This document shows positions 25,762 through 33,867 of a stretch of DNA of 64,000 nucleotides, piece after piece (within the stretch, counting starts at the first letter, position 1; every line of letters begins with the position of its first letter). The DNA is taken from assembly GCF_034274695.1 (NCBI RefSeq), contig NZ_CP128362.1, positions 4,280,501 to 4,344,500 on the forward strand, given 5' to 3'. The position numbers and the translations under genes were made by a program. The notes beneath the pieces are model-generated. The model was not told where the DNA came from. It did not search any database and saw only the letters and a program-made list of their open reading frames with translations. Source of the stretch: Chitinophaga sp. LS1. GTDB taxonomy: Bacteria > Bacteroidota > Bacteroidia > Chitinophagales > Chitinophagaceae.

Positions 25762-27468
25762 ATGCAGGCTGCTACAAGAAGAAAAGTTTACCCAGGAAGA
25801 GAGTACGACTATCTTTTCCCGCCAGCGATGAATAGAGATAAAACAGTAGTGGAAAATGCCACCCTGGAGGATACTGTTTCATTTATCCATAAGGTAGTTG
25901 GGAGAACGCTTTCTCAGACCTCAGGAATTGCACAGAAATTATCTGGCCCCACTGTATATGATACTTGTAAGAACATCTGGCACTTTGTATATAACAACGT
26001 GGCATACCAGAAAGATGCAGATGGTCTGGAACAGATACGTAGCCCAAGTCGCACGTGGGCTGACAGGAAAACAGGAGTGGATTGCGACTGTTACAGCACT
26101 TTTATAAGCAGCATTTTAAGTAATCTTCATATTCCTCATAGTCTAAGAATTACTAAATATCAGCGTGATCATTTTCAACATATTTATCCAGTGGTAAATG
26201 ATAAGGGTAAAATGATCATTATAGACTGCGTAACAGATCATTTCAACTACGAGGTACCATTTAGTGAAAAAAAAGATATAGTTATGGATCTACAATATTT
26301 AGACGGCCTGCAGGGAGTAGGTGAGCGAGGTAATGATCTTGTATTTGATGGAAATATAGGGGAGTTAGGAGCAGCAGCGAAGAAGAAAAAGAAGAAAGGA
26401 TTTTTCAAGAAAGTTCTGAGTAAGATTAATAAGATAAATCCAGCTACCATTTTGTTGAGAAACGGTGTCCTTGCTGCCATGAAACTGAACTTGTTCAAGG
26501 TAGCATCAAGGATAAAGTATGCTTACCTGTCACCCGAAGAGGCAGTGAAGCGGGGTATTATCAAGGATAAGTTCGACAAATTGGTAAAGGTCAGGGAAAA
26601 ATTAGAATCAATATTTGAAACAGCTGGAGGTAATCCTAAGAATCTGAAGAAGGCTATTCTTAAAGGTAAAGGCAATAAGAATAAAGAGGTCGCTGTAGCT
26701 GGGTTGGGTTTTGTCGATAGTGATTCTTCAGTATTATATATGAACAGCAGTACCCCACTTGCTACACTACTTGGTCCAGACATCTATTATGATGAAAATG
26801 TGAATGGGATGGAGGGATTTGAAGGTTTTGGAGAGCTGGGAGAGCCTGCTACTGGCGCCGCAATTGCGGCCGCCTCAGCTGCCATCGCTGCATTATCAAA
26901 GATCATCAAGGGTATTGGAAACATATTTGGTGAGGGGCAAAAAGGATCGGAGGACTTCTCCGACACAGAAACGGCTGCTGCCGATAAAGAAGCTGCGGAA
27001 ACCCCATCAACCACCTCGCCAGTTACGACCGCTGTCGCTACAAATACATCATCCAGTTCCTCTTCAGCACCAGTAACCAGTGATGAAAGCGAGAATAGTT
27101 CTTATGATTCATCAGCATCATCTAATAGTTCATCTGCAAAGGTTGCATCAGAAGATATTGATGATACCTCGTCTGACTCGTCACTATTGCCCGTTTCGAC
27201 ATCCTCATCACTCACCGTATCAGATGCAGCGAATACAACCACGGCGGCTAAAATTTCGCAGGGATTTTGGGAGAAGAACAAGAAATGGCTGTTACCTGCT
27301 GTAATTGGTGTTGGGGCTATTGCCGCTATCACAGTCGGAGTGAAAATGCTACATACAAGCGATCATAATGGGAAGCAACACCTCAATGGTATTCCTGCCA
27401 GTGCGAAGCCAAAGAATGGTAAGAAGAGAAAGAATTATAAGAGGAAGACAAAGGTTGCCTTAATGTAA
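25762..27468 (+). CDS. Transglutaminase-like cysteine-peptidase-fold protein with C-terminal membrane segment
   Basis: Residues ~60-160 resemble a transglutaminase-like fold: VDCDCYSTFISSILSNL supplies the Cys, FQHIYPVV the His and IDCVTDH a possible third residue. A lysine-rich patch (AAKKKKKKGFFKK, ~203-215) follows, then a Ser/Thr-rich linker (~410-510), a membrane segment (LLPAVIGVGAIAAITVGV) and a basic tail. It may be a virion protease or a peptidoglycan-acting entry protein. It carries glycine motifs (LDGLQG, MEGFEGFGELG) also seen in the next two proteins. Confidence 0.6.
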   Translation: MQAATRRKVYPGREYDYLFPPAMNRDKTVVENATLEDTVSFIHKVVGRTLSQTSGIAQKLSGPTVYDTCKNIWHFVYNNVAYQKDADGLEQIRSPSRTWADRKTGVDCDCYSTFISSILSNLHIPHSLRITKYQRDHFQHIYPVVNDKGKMIIIDCVTDHFNYEVPFSEKKDIVMDLQYLDGLQGVGERGNDLVFDGNIGELGAAAKKKKKKGFFKKVLSKINKINPATILLRNGVLAAMKLNLFKVASRIKYAYLSPEEAVKRGIIKDKFDKLVKVREKLESIFETAGGNPKNLKKAILKGKGNKNKEVAVAGLGFVDSDSSVLYMNSSTPLATLLGPDIYYDENVNGMEGFEGFGELGEPATGAAIAAASAAIAALSKIIKGIGNIFGEGQKGSEDFSDTETAAADKEAAETPSTTSPVTTAVATNTSSSSSSAPVTSDESENSSYDSSASSNSSSAKVASEDIDDTSSDSSLLPVSTSSSLTVSDAANTTTAAKISQGFWEKNKKWLLPAVIGVGAIAAITVGVKMLHTSDHNGKQHLNGIPASAKPKNGKKRKNYKRKTKVALM

Positions 27469-27490
27469 ATAATGTGAAAACTATTATTAT

Positions 27491-28129
27491 ATGAGTAAGA
27501 AAACAAGTAATCGTTATGCTAAAAAAGCGCAGCAGACCCATTATCAGGCTATTGCCCGGACATTGGACACTAAAGGAGATTTAAAGAATAGTGTAATTGA
27601 GACAGGAAAAGAATTATTAATCGGTGTCCTGGGTGGCGGTTTGTTGGGGTCGGCTATCGGTAAACCATCATTATTAATAGGCATCGGGGTAACTGGGCTG
27701 GGACATTTTGTCGGCAATAAAGCAATAAGTCTTTTGGGGGTAGGTATGATGGCGGCCAACGGATTTCAAACCCAGTCATCTGTAAGTGGTGTAGAGGATG
27801 ATAGCCTACTTGGGTTTAAAGATAGAGTTGTCGCCTTCAAAGATACTTTCTCCCAAAAGCTCTATATCGATAAGTTTATTAAGAATAAAACAGGCACAGC
27901 TGCATCCACTGTATCCGGGATAGGAGGCCTTCAATATTTTAACTACGCAAACGAGATCGCCGGAATTGAAGGGTTAAATGCTATTGAAGACCAGGTTGAA
28001 AATAGCGCCATGTCCAGGCTTCAGCTACAAGGAGGTGTCGGTGTATCTCCAGATTACAATTTCCCTGGTATAGAAGGCCCAATTGCGGATTTATCTGATT
28101 TAGGGGATGTTTCTGATTATAATTTATAA
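27491..28129 (+). CDS. Glycine-zipper membrane protein
   Basis: The 212-residue protein has a long glycine-rich hydrophobic region (LLIGVLGGGLLGSAIG to GHFVGNKAISLLGVG, ~42-90), suggesting paired membrane helices, after a basic N-terminus. The tail has GIEGLNAIE and GIEGPIADLSDLG, close to motifs in the flanking proteins. It is probably a virion membrane protein; family not recognised. Confidence 0.6.
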   Translation: MSKKTSNRYAKKAQQTHYQAIARTLDTKGDLKNSVIETGKELLIGVLGGGLLGSAIGKPSLLIGIGVTGLGHFVGNKAISLLGVGMMAANGFQTQSSVSGVEDDSLLGFKDRVVAFKDTFSQKLYIDKFIKNKTGTAASTVSGIGGLQYFNYANEIAGIEGLNAIEDQVENSAMSRLQLQGGVGVSPDYNFPGIEGPIADLSDLGDVSDYNL

Positions 28130-28146
28130 CCTTTAAAATACACACT

Positions 28147-28875
28147 ATGCTCGGTTTAGACGGATTAAATGGTCCACTCGAAGAATATAATAACTCTGGT
28201 GCATTACTTGGATTAGATGGGTCTGACGGTGATGAATTAATTGGAGAATTAAAAAGAATGAATCCAGTGAAAAGACAGCGTACGGTTAATAAACTGGCTT
28301 CTACTGGTGCTCCTTCTAAAGGCTCCCGCGCGGAAATGGAGAAGTTTTTTGGGGAATTACCCGCCTCCATTAAAGAAGCATTAGTCAAGGGTGATCTTCG
28401 CCTGGCTGATACCTTGATCTATTCAATTAAACCAGTTAATTCCAAGACTATTAAGATGTGGGAAACGCAAGATGACCGTGAAGTTGGATTTCGTAATATC
28501 TCCAATGCCAAGCTACCTAAAAACCAGGCTTTATTGGTATCTGGTATATACCTGTTAGCAGGTACCGCTGCAAGCAGTGGAAAAGATCAGATACTCTCAA
28601 CCAAGTATGTAGGGCTGGAAAATTATTCAGCATTACTGAATGGGGAGTTTAATGTGAAGTATAATAAAAAGCAGATAGTACCGGAAACTTCTAATTACGT
28701 ATTCAGAACGGATCAATATACCCAGGTTCCGGTAGGTTATTACAAATTGGCAAATCCCCGGTTGATTGTTGATGACGTTTTGATCGAACTGACTGTAGAG
28801 TTGGGAAGCACAGAGGGGCTTCCGGCTAATACATACATATATGCGGGTCTTCATGGTACGATAACTACGCCATAA
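28147..28875 (+). CDS. Candidate major capsid-type protein
   Basis: The 242-residue protein has a flexible N-terminal ~95 residues with GLDGLNG and GLDGSDG motifs, then ~145 residues that read as beta strands (ALLVSGIYLLAG, YSALLNGEFNVKYN, KLANPRLIVDDVLIELTVELG) and ends TYIYAGLHGTITTP. Length and strand pattern suit one jelly-roll domain. The best capsid candidate by its position after the membrane proteins and before two smaller beta-rich proteins, but this is structural guesswork. Confidence 0.45.
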   Translation: MLGLDGLNGPLEEYNNSGALLGLDGSDGDELIGELKRMNPVKRQRTVNKLASTGAPSKGSRAEMEKFFGELPASIKEALVKGDLRLADTLIYSIKPVNSKTIKMWETQDDREVGFRNISNAKLPKNQALLVSGIYLLAGTAASSGKDQILSTKYVGLENYSALLNGEFNVKYNKKQIVPETSNYVFRTDQYTQVPVGYYKLANPRLIVDDVLIELTVELGSTEGLPANTYIYAGLHGTITTP

Positions 28876-28902
28876 TTGTTCCTTTATTAAGTTTTATCAG
28901 GC

Positions 28903-28920
28903 GGCAGATGTCCATCTGCT
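28903..28920 (+). promoter_or_regulatory. Intergenic hairpin inside the structural operon
   Basis: GGCAGATG and CATCTGCT pair around two bases, between the candidate capsid gene and the next beta-rich gene. There is no T tract. It may protect the upstream transcript's 3' end and so raise expression of the capsid-like gene. Confidence 0.35.
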
Positions 28921-28951
28921 GCTGTATATCCTAATCCTAAAAAATCATTTT

Positions 28952-29332
28952 ATGGCTACTACCATTGTTAAAAAGAGATTTGATATTGCTATTACCGCTA
29001 GTGATAGGATCTTTTCACAGACGTTCGAATTAGATAAGAATATCACTTTCATTAAGGGAATACTATTGACCGCCGATAAAGAAGATCTACTCTACTATAG
29101 AGGTTCTCAGCGGATCGAGGTCAACAAACAGGAAATATTTCCGGAGAATTATGAAACAAAACTGTTGATGTGTGGTATAAACGTATCGCCGAACGCCAGG
29201 TATTATGTTACTAATATTCCCGTTGGTAATGGATTGGTGAGAATGGAATACAAAGATAGTAATGATACACGCATGACATTTGAATCATATAGGGTGAGCC
29301 TTTATTTGGACTGTGAACAGGTGGAGTTATGA
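28952..29332 (+). CDS. Small beta-rich capsid-like protein
   Basis: The 126-residue protein is predicted by eye to be almost all strand: KRFDIAITASD, FSQTFELDKNITFIKGILLTA, RIEVNKQEIFPE and YRVSLYLDCEQVEL at the end. The FELDKNITFIKGI pattern recurs in the next protein (LNIPRDVIAIKGV), suggesting shared ancestry. It overlaps the next gene by 4 bp. Confidence 0.55.
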   Translation: MATTIVKKRFDIAITASDRIFSQTFELDKNITFIKGILLTADKEDLLYYRGSQRIEVNKQEIFPENYETKLLMCGINVSPNARYYVTNIPVGNGLVRMEYKDSNDTRMTFESYRVSLYLDCEQVEL

Positions 29333-29793
29333 GGGAAGAAATAATAGTTCATACCCTGTTAATAACCAGGGCTGGAGAACATCAATATTTCCAACTAAAT
29401 ATTCCAAGGGATGTCATTGCAATTAAAGGAGTTGCCAGTAGTGTCCAGCTAATGCAGGATGTGAAGGCCACAGGAACAGGGCAGGTAGGTTTCTTACAAT
29501 TTCAGGCCACAGGGAAAGCAAATGGGTGCTATAACACTATATGCAAATTTGAATCTTCCCAGGCACTGAAGTCAGATTTGAGCCTTACAACGTACCAGGC
29601 AGGATTTATAAATCCTACTTTATTACAAAAGAATGGAATTGCTCAGCGGGGAATGAACTCACCAGAAACTATTTTCCTTCCCTCGTGTAACTGCTTCTAT
29701 GCGAATTACAAAGATGTATTAGGAGAAACGCTGGCTAAGGATATAGCATATAGGGTAAGCATAACATTATGGATTCAAGTTAATAGAAAATGA
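29329..29793 (+). CDS. Beta-rich protein related to its neighbour at 28952
   Basis: The 154-residue protein has QYFQLNIPRDVIAIKGVA near the N-terminus and KDIAYRVSITLWIQV at the C-terminus, both mirroring the first and last strands of the 126-residue protein. ATGA overlaps bind it to both neighbours. A second single-jelly-roll capsid subunit is a reasonable guess. Confidence 0.5.
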   Translation: MREEIIVHTLLITRAGEHQYFQLNIPRDVIAIKGVASSVQLMQDVKATGTGQVGFLQFQATGKANGCYNTICKFESSQALKSDLSLTTYQAGFINPTLLQKNGIAQRGMNSPETIFLPSCNCFYANYKDVLGETLAKDIAYRVSITLWIQVNRK

Positions 29794-30104
29794 CTACAGC
29801 AATTGCCCAGCAATATATTGATGGAAGAATGAGGGAGCTAGGTTATGCTAACAGCTATTACATAAGGCTGAGGCACTATGTATTAAGGCCCAGGCAAACC
29901 GTTACTATCCAGGCTGATTCACATCTATTTTTGCTCATTAACCCTGCTGTTATGATTCGGGTACAGAGTGCTTTTGGAATATACGACCTCACAGTAGACA
30001 CAGTTAACGAGTTGCAGTATGAGCACATGGGGAACATCGAAGTGGAGAATTATTCGAATCATAGGCAACACATAGAATTTTTACAGGTAATTATACATCC
30101 ATAA
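29790..30104 (+). CDS. Small beta-rich protein, possible minor capsid protein
   Basis: The 104-residue protein reads mostly as strands (YYIRLRHYVLRPRQTVTIQA, HLFLLINPAVMIRV, IEFLQVIIHP). It is coupled to the preceding gene by a 4-bp overlap and sits one base before the next. Unknown family. Confidence 0.5.
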   Translation: MTTAIAQQYIDGRMRELGYANSYYIRLRHYVLRPRQTVTIQADSHLFLLINPAVMIRVQSAFGIYDLTVDTVNELQYEHMGNIEVENYSNHRQHIEFLQVIIHP

Positions 30105-30105
30105 T

Positions 30106-30912
30106 ATGCCACTAATAGAAGAAAAATTTGATCAACAGAAAGTAGATTTCCTTAAACGCTTTCTTCAACGTGAAGCTGATAAAAATCGCCCACGTGATTA
30201 TGAGATAAAGGTTGACGGTTTTCATATTGTCTCCAGGACCGATGATGTTTCTGAGTTTGATGAATATGAGCAGGAGATAAAAGATTCAACAAGGAATTTG
30301 AGCATATTAATTTATGACGGCCCTAATACGAACAGGAATACCCGGTATTCTTTTATTCTAAATGCAGATAATGGCAGCAGGACTAGCACAACGCTAAATG
30401 GTTTAGGGGAGATCGACCAGATGATAGCGCAGAAGATGGAAGAGAAGGAACGTGAGTATGAATTGAATAGAATGAGAGAGAAACTGAAAGACTTGCAGGC
30501 TCAGCTAACTGAAGCAGAAGAATATGCTGATGTTTTGCAGAATCGTATTAAGGAGATGGAGGATAAACGATATACCAACGCGGTATCGTTAGGAGAAGTA
30601 GCCAGTGTTGTGTTAAAGGGGCTGGTACAACAACATGCATCCAAATTGCCAGGCGGAGCGGCATTAGCAGGTTTGTTGGGCGCTGAGGCACCTGTTAATT
30701 CCTCACCGGCTACATTGCCTGAAACATCTGTGAGCTTTGAGCGAACCAATGACGATCAACACGATGAAACTACCCGTAACCGGTTATCTCTTATTGCCCA
30801 AATGCAGGAGCGATTTAATGAGCAACAAATGATAGCGGTATTTACCATTATGGATGTTCTGGCAAATAATCCTGAAAAAATTGCATCTGTTCTCGCACAC
30901 CTTGGACATTAA
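30106..30912 (+). CDS. Coiled-coil structural-type protein
   Basis: The 268-residue protein has an N-terminal helix, a beta-rich part (~40-100), a clear coiled coil (~105-160, rich in E/K/R/L), a short hydrophobic stretch (LPGGAALAGLLGAE) and a helical C-terminus ending VLAHLGH. It may be an assembly or spike-base protein; no family recognised. Confidence 0.5.
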   Translation: MPLIEEKFDQQKVDFLKRFLQREADKNRPRDYEIKVDGFHIVSRTDDVSEFDEYEQEIKDSTRNLSILIYDGPNTNRNTRYSFILNADNGSRTSTTLNGLGEIDQMIAQKMEEKEREYELNRMREKLKDLQAQLTEAEEYADVLQNRIKEMEDKRYTNAVSLGEVASVVLKGLVQQHASKLPGGAALAGLLGAEAPVNSSPATLPETSVSFERTNDDQHDETTRNRLSLIAQMQERFNEQQMIAVFTIMDVLANNPEKIASVLAHLGH

Positions 30913-30967
30913 AGAATAGCTCAAACATAATTAATTCATTTTAAGTATTTATTAAATCCATTCCAAC

Positions 30968-31150
30968 ATGAAAGAGTATAGTTATAATATCAAGATTAAG
31001 GCTTCCAGTGAGAATGAGGCAAAAGATAAGATTTCAGCATTTGCCACCTTAGCGAGTCATTTAACAGCTGCTGAACTTGCAAAAATGGCCCACGTTCTGA
31101 AAACGGATGCCAGCAAAACGGCGATAGCTAAGCAATTTTTAGGAGTTTAA
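30968..31150 (+). CDS. Small helical protein
   Basis: Sixty residues: a short beta start (EYSYNIKIKASS) then two or three helices. It resembles small Bacteroidota proteins of unknown function in mobile elements. It lies 11 bp before the annexin-like gene. Confidence 0.55.
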   Translation: MKEYSYNIKIKASSENEAKDKISAFATLASHLTAAELAKMAHVLKTDASKTAIAKQFLGV

Positions 31151-31160
31151 CTATTGTAAG

Positions 31161-31826
31161 ATGGGAAAAGACGCACTAACAACCCGGGAAAAAATTCAGT
31201 ATAGCCTCATTGGGATAGTGGTATTAGGCGGGGCATTTATTATTGGAAGGAAAGTAGTGCTCAATAACAGGGCGAATAATGAAGAACAGAAAACCTTTGA
31301 GAGTGGGAGTATTCCTGCTTTTGCCAAACAGGTAAAGATGGCCTTTGAAAATGATGGTTGGTGGGGTACGGATGTAGAAGCCTTGCGAGATACTATTCGA
31401 AGTATTCCCAGTAAGGAGGATTTCGTGAAGGTAATGAATAGTTATTCACGATTATACAATCGCACCATGATGAGGGATATGCAGGATGAGCTACAGACCA
31501 CTGAGTATAATGAGCTATTAGCCATTATTGCTGGCAAACCGGATACCCTAAATTCATCGTCTTCTGCTGTGATTGGTCCTACTCAATATCTTTCATGGGC
31601 ACAGCGTCTCAATGCTGCATTTGACATTCACTATGGCCTTTTCCCGGGAACTGATGAGAGTGCAGTTAAAGCTGTATTCATTGAGATACCATCAAAGGCT
31701 GTATACGACCAGGTAGCCGCCATCTACAGGCAGACTTATGGGAATGACCTGGAAAGTGATCTAAGGAGTGAATTGGAATTTTGGGAATATGATCCAATGA
31801 TGTCTATTATTAGAAGTAAACCGTAA
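31161..31826 (+). CDS. Membrane-anchored protein with two annexin-like repeats
   Basis: After an N-terminal membrane segment (SLIGIVVLGGAFIIGRKVV, ~15-33) there are two ~60-residue repeats with the annexin pattern. Repeat 1 (~67-128) starts WWGTDVEALRDTI and has YSRLYNRTMMRDMQDEL; repeat 2 (~155-217) starts FPGTDESAVKAVF and has YRQTYGNDLESDLRSEL. The GTD-E start, Y-x-x-x-YG-x-D-L-x-x-D-L core and spacing fit annexin repeats, which bind acidic membranes. Four repeats are usual in eukaryotic annexins; two plus a membrane anchor is unusual. A third, weaker copy occurs in the protein at 32233. Confidence 0.65.
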   Translation: MGKDALTTREKIQYSLIGIVVLGGAFIIGRKVVLNNRANNEEQKTFESGSIPAFAKQVKMAFENDGWWGTDVEALRDTIRSIPSKEDFVKVMNSYSRLYNRTMMRDMQDELQTTEYNELLAIIAGKPDTLNSSSSAVIGPTQYLSWAQRLNAAFDIHYGLFPGTDESAVKAVFIEIPSKAVYDQVAAIYRQTYGNDLESDLRSELEFWEYDPMMSIIRSKP

Positions 31827-31837
31827 TACGAATATTT

Positions 31838-32212
31838 ATGAAAAAAAGCCGGGTAAAAGCTAAAAGTACTTCGGGTGATACGAAGAGGAGGAAAGCGGAA
31901 AAGAAGCAGGCGAAAAGTAATATAGTGTTAACTACACTGGTAGTTGCTGCAACCGGGATCTTAGGGTATTTGGGATGGCAGTACCTGCGGAAGAAGAAGA
32001 AAACCAGTAGTACATCTGCTGATTTAAATACGATTTTACGACCTACTAATGCGGTTTACCCATCCACAACATCGTATACAGATACACCTGCAACACCGGT
32101 ATATTTAACGCCTGTTAACACCAGTCAAGGGTCAGGGAAAGCTACAACTTCTTCAACTACATCCCAATCAAATAGCAGCTTTCCATTGAAAAAGGGCAGT
32201 AAGGACAATTAG
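31838..32212 (+). CDS. N-terminal part of a peptidoglycan-binding protein, frameshifted
   Basis: The 124-residue frame has a basic N-terminus, a membrane segment (IVLTTLVVAATGILGYLGW), a Ser/Thr-rich linker and then FPLKKGSKDN before a TAG at 32210. The downstream frame, read back past its TTG, continues GQLVKALQQALI. Together LKKGSK + GQLVKALQQAL is the start of a PG_binding_1 domain. A single G missing near 32203-32204 (GG for GGG) explains the break. One membrane-anchored protein of ~330 residues is therefore split in two. Confidence 0.7.
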   Translation: MKKSRVKAKSTSGDTKRRKAEKKQAKSNIVLTTLVVAATGILGYLGWQYLRKKKKTSSTSADLNTILRPTNAVYPSTTSYTDTPATPVYLTPVNTSQGSGKATTSSTTSQSNSSFPLKKGSKDN

Positions 32213-32232
32213 TCAAAGCTCTTCAGCAGGCA

Positions 32233-32841
32233 TTGATTAGTAAATACGGGGTATCCATTTTACCTAAGTATGGTGCAGATGGGGATTTTGGTTCTGAGAC
32301 AGTCGCTGCTTTGGCAAAAGCTGGTTTACCAGCGGTTATTGATGAAAGTACCTATTACGTTTTTGTACAAGGGAGTAGCAGCGCTACAGATAAATCAGCA
32401 TTGGCTTCAAAATTTCTTGCAGCGGCCACAACATCTAATTTATCAACGGTTTTAGGCTTGTTAAAGCAAATGAATACAAAAGAGGATTATAAGCAAGTTA
32501 GCGCGGCTTTCTCTCAACTACGTCTTCGTGGTGTCCGGCAAACCCTTGTAAATGGACTTTTAAGCAGTTTTAGCAAAGAATCTGACAAGGAACAAATAAG
32601 GTATCAATTTATTCGTATGGGTTTGCGATATAATGGAAGTACATGGTCTTTAGATGGTATTGACGGTAGAACGTTAATTACCATTGAGCCTGCGAATGTG
32701 TGGATTAATGCGAATGAGAGAATGGAAGTACCTCAGAAGACTGTCTTAGGAGCTGAGGTCACTAAGAAACTGGACTATACACTTTTCGAAAACAAGGGAA
32801 GGTACTTCCTGGTAGCCACTAAGTCCATAAAGTACCTATAA
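32233..32841 (+). CDS. C-terminal part of the frameshifted peptidoglycan-binding protein
   Basis: The open frame from a TTG at 32233 gives 202 residues; in the -1 frame it extends back to 32203, restoring the PG_binding_1 domain (YGADGDFGSETVAALAKAG). After that, residues ~65-130 resemble a degenerate annexin-like repeat (LLKQMNTKEDYKQV compared with IRSIPSKEDFVKV at 31161). The C-terminal part is beta-rich. It has no ribosome-binding context of its own, so it is probably not an independent gene. Whether this is a sequencing error, mutation or programmed shift cannot be told here. Confidence 0.6.
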   Translation: MISKYGVSILPKYGADGDFGSETVAALAKAGLPAVIDESTYYVFVQGSSSATDKSALASKFLAAATTSNLSTVLGLLKQMNTKEDYKQVSAAFSQLRLRGVRQTLVNGLLSSFSKESDKEQIRYQFIRMGLRYNGSTWSLDGIDGRTLITIEPANVWINANERMEVPQKTVLGAEVTKKLDYTLFENKGRYFLVATKSIKYL

Positions 32842-32884
32842 GTTTTAGTTAACCCGATATTCTTCACTTTCAAACAGCGTTAAA

Positions 32885-33514
32885 ATGCAGACTATTTTAA
32901 ATGATGCTCTCCTTCAGAGGGGGTATAAGGTTGCCGTGCGCCCATGGGAGCTAAATATCATCGGTATCAGGCATAATACCAGTATTCCTAATGTCTTTAA
33001 TGACAGTATTAACCTGCTATTTACAGATAATACGGGAAAGCAGGTTGCTTTCAGTTGGAGGGCTACAACTGATCCCGGTACATATTGGTTACGTAATCCA
33101 TCCAATGAACAGGGAACGGCCATTCTTAAACCTGGTCAATATCCAGGTAGCCATGGATTGGGGATGCACAGGGGGAAGTACCTGGCACTGGTCCAGATAA
33201 AGCCAGTAACTGTTATACGGGATTTTAACCGGGATGGGAAACCTGATTATAATTCAGGCCGGGAACAGACCGGCCTTTTTGGGATCAATATTCATAGGGC
33301 ACTTGCCAATGGAACGACGAAGTATATTGATCAGTATTCGGCTGGTTGCCAGGTGTTTTCTAATGCTGATGACTTCTCGGTATTTCTCCAATTAGCAGAA
33401 AGGCACCGCGCACTTTACAATAATTCGTTTACCTACACTCTTTTATCTGGCCTGCCGGATGGTAGCCTGCCCCTATTTGATGGCGATGGTAAGTCTATCA
33501 TAAAAAAAAATTAA
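32885..33514 (+). CDS. L,D-transpeptidase-like murein enzyme (lysis or entry candidate)
   Basis: The 209-residue protein contains GINIHRA followed 14 residues after the His by SAGCQVF, fitting the H-x14-17-S/T-x-G-C active-site pattern of YkuD-like enzymes, with Ala replacing the usual second His. The catalytic Cys is present. Upstream are strands (ISINLLF, GKQVAFSWRATTDPGTYW). Together with the next small membrane proteins it looks like a lysis cassette. It could cut or modify peptidoglycan; no direct proof. Confidence 0.55.
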   Translation: MQTILNDALLQRGYKVAVRPWELNIIGIRHNTSIPNVFNDSINLLFTDNTGKQVAFSWRATTDPGTYWLRNPSNEQGTAILKPGQYPGSHGLGMHRGKYLALVQIKPVTVIRDFNRDGKPDYNSGREQTGLFGINIHRALANGTTKYIDQYSAGCQVFSNADDFSVFLQLAERHRALYNNSFTYTLLSGLPDGSLPLFDGDGKSIIKKN

Positions 33515-33594
33515 TGATCAGTATTGCAGGATTACTATTTGCCGGCGGCATATCACTGGCCACATATAAACTCATAAAATACAATAGCACATGA
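33514..33594 (+). CDS. 26-residue membrane miniprotein
   Basis: The frame MISIAGLLFAGGISLATYKL ends in a short polar tail. Its ATG overlaps the preceding stop (TAATG) and its TGA overlaps the next ATG (ATGA), a strong sign of coupled translation. Such hydrophobic peptides in lysis regions may be holin-like or lysis regulators; function is inferred. Confidence 0.5.
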   Translation: MISIAGLLFAGGISLATYKLIKYNST

Positions 33595-33830
33595 GAGATA
33601 TGAAGAATTTCATCCTTCAATTACTGAAGGATAAGAATGGAAGCTATAGCCTGAGAGAATTGGTTATCGGAACATTGTTGCTGGCCCTGATTATTAGTTG
33701 GATTGGACAGCAGTTCCTTGGAAAGGATATTCCCGAAGCGATGTTCTTTACGTTTGCCAGTTTAATTGGCACAGGAACCTTTGGATATTCCCTGGAGAGG
33801 AAAAGTACTGATTCCAATAAAAATATTTAG
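33591..33830 (+). CDS. Holin-like small membrane protein
   Basis: The 79-residue protein has two hydrophobic segments (LVIGTLLLALIISWIGQQFL and MFFTFASLIGTGTFGYSL) and a charged tail. Position after the L,D-transpeptidase-like gene, size and topology suit a holin, but sequence alone does not prove it. Confidence 0.55.
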   Translation: MRDMKNFILQLLKDKNGSYSLRELVIGTLLLALIISWIGQQFLGKDIPEAMFFTFASLIGTGTFGYSLERKSTDSNKNI

Positions 33831-33867
33831 ACCTCATTTTTAACCCAATAAGTATAAAACATATTTC

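Noticed and set aside
32186..32212. Programmed -1 frameshift in the PG-binding gene
   Set aside because: There is no proper slippery heptamer at the needed position, and the plausible slip at AAA-AAG meets a stop at once. An indel is simpler.
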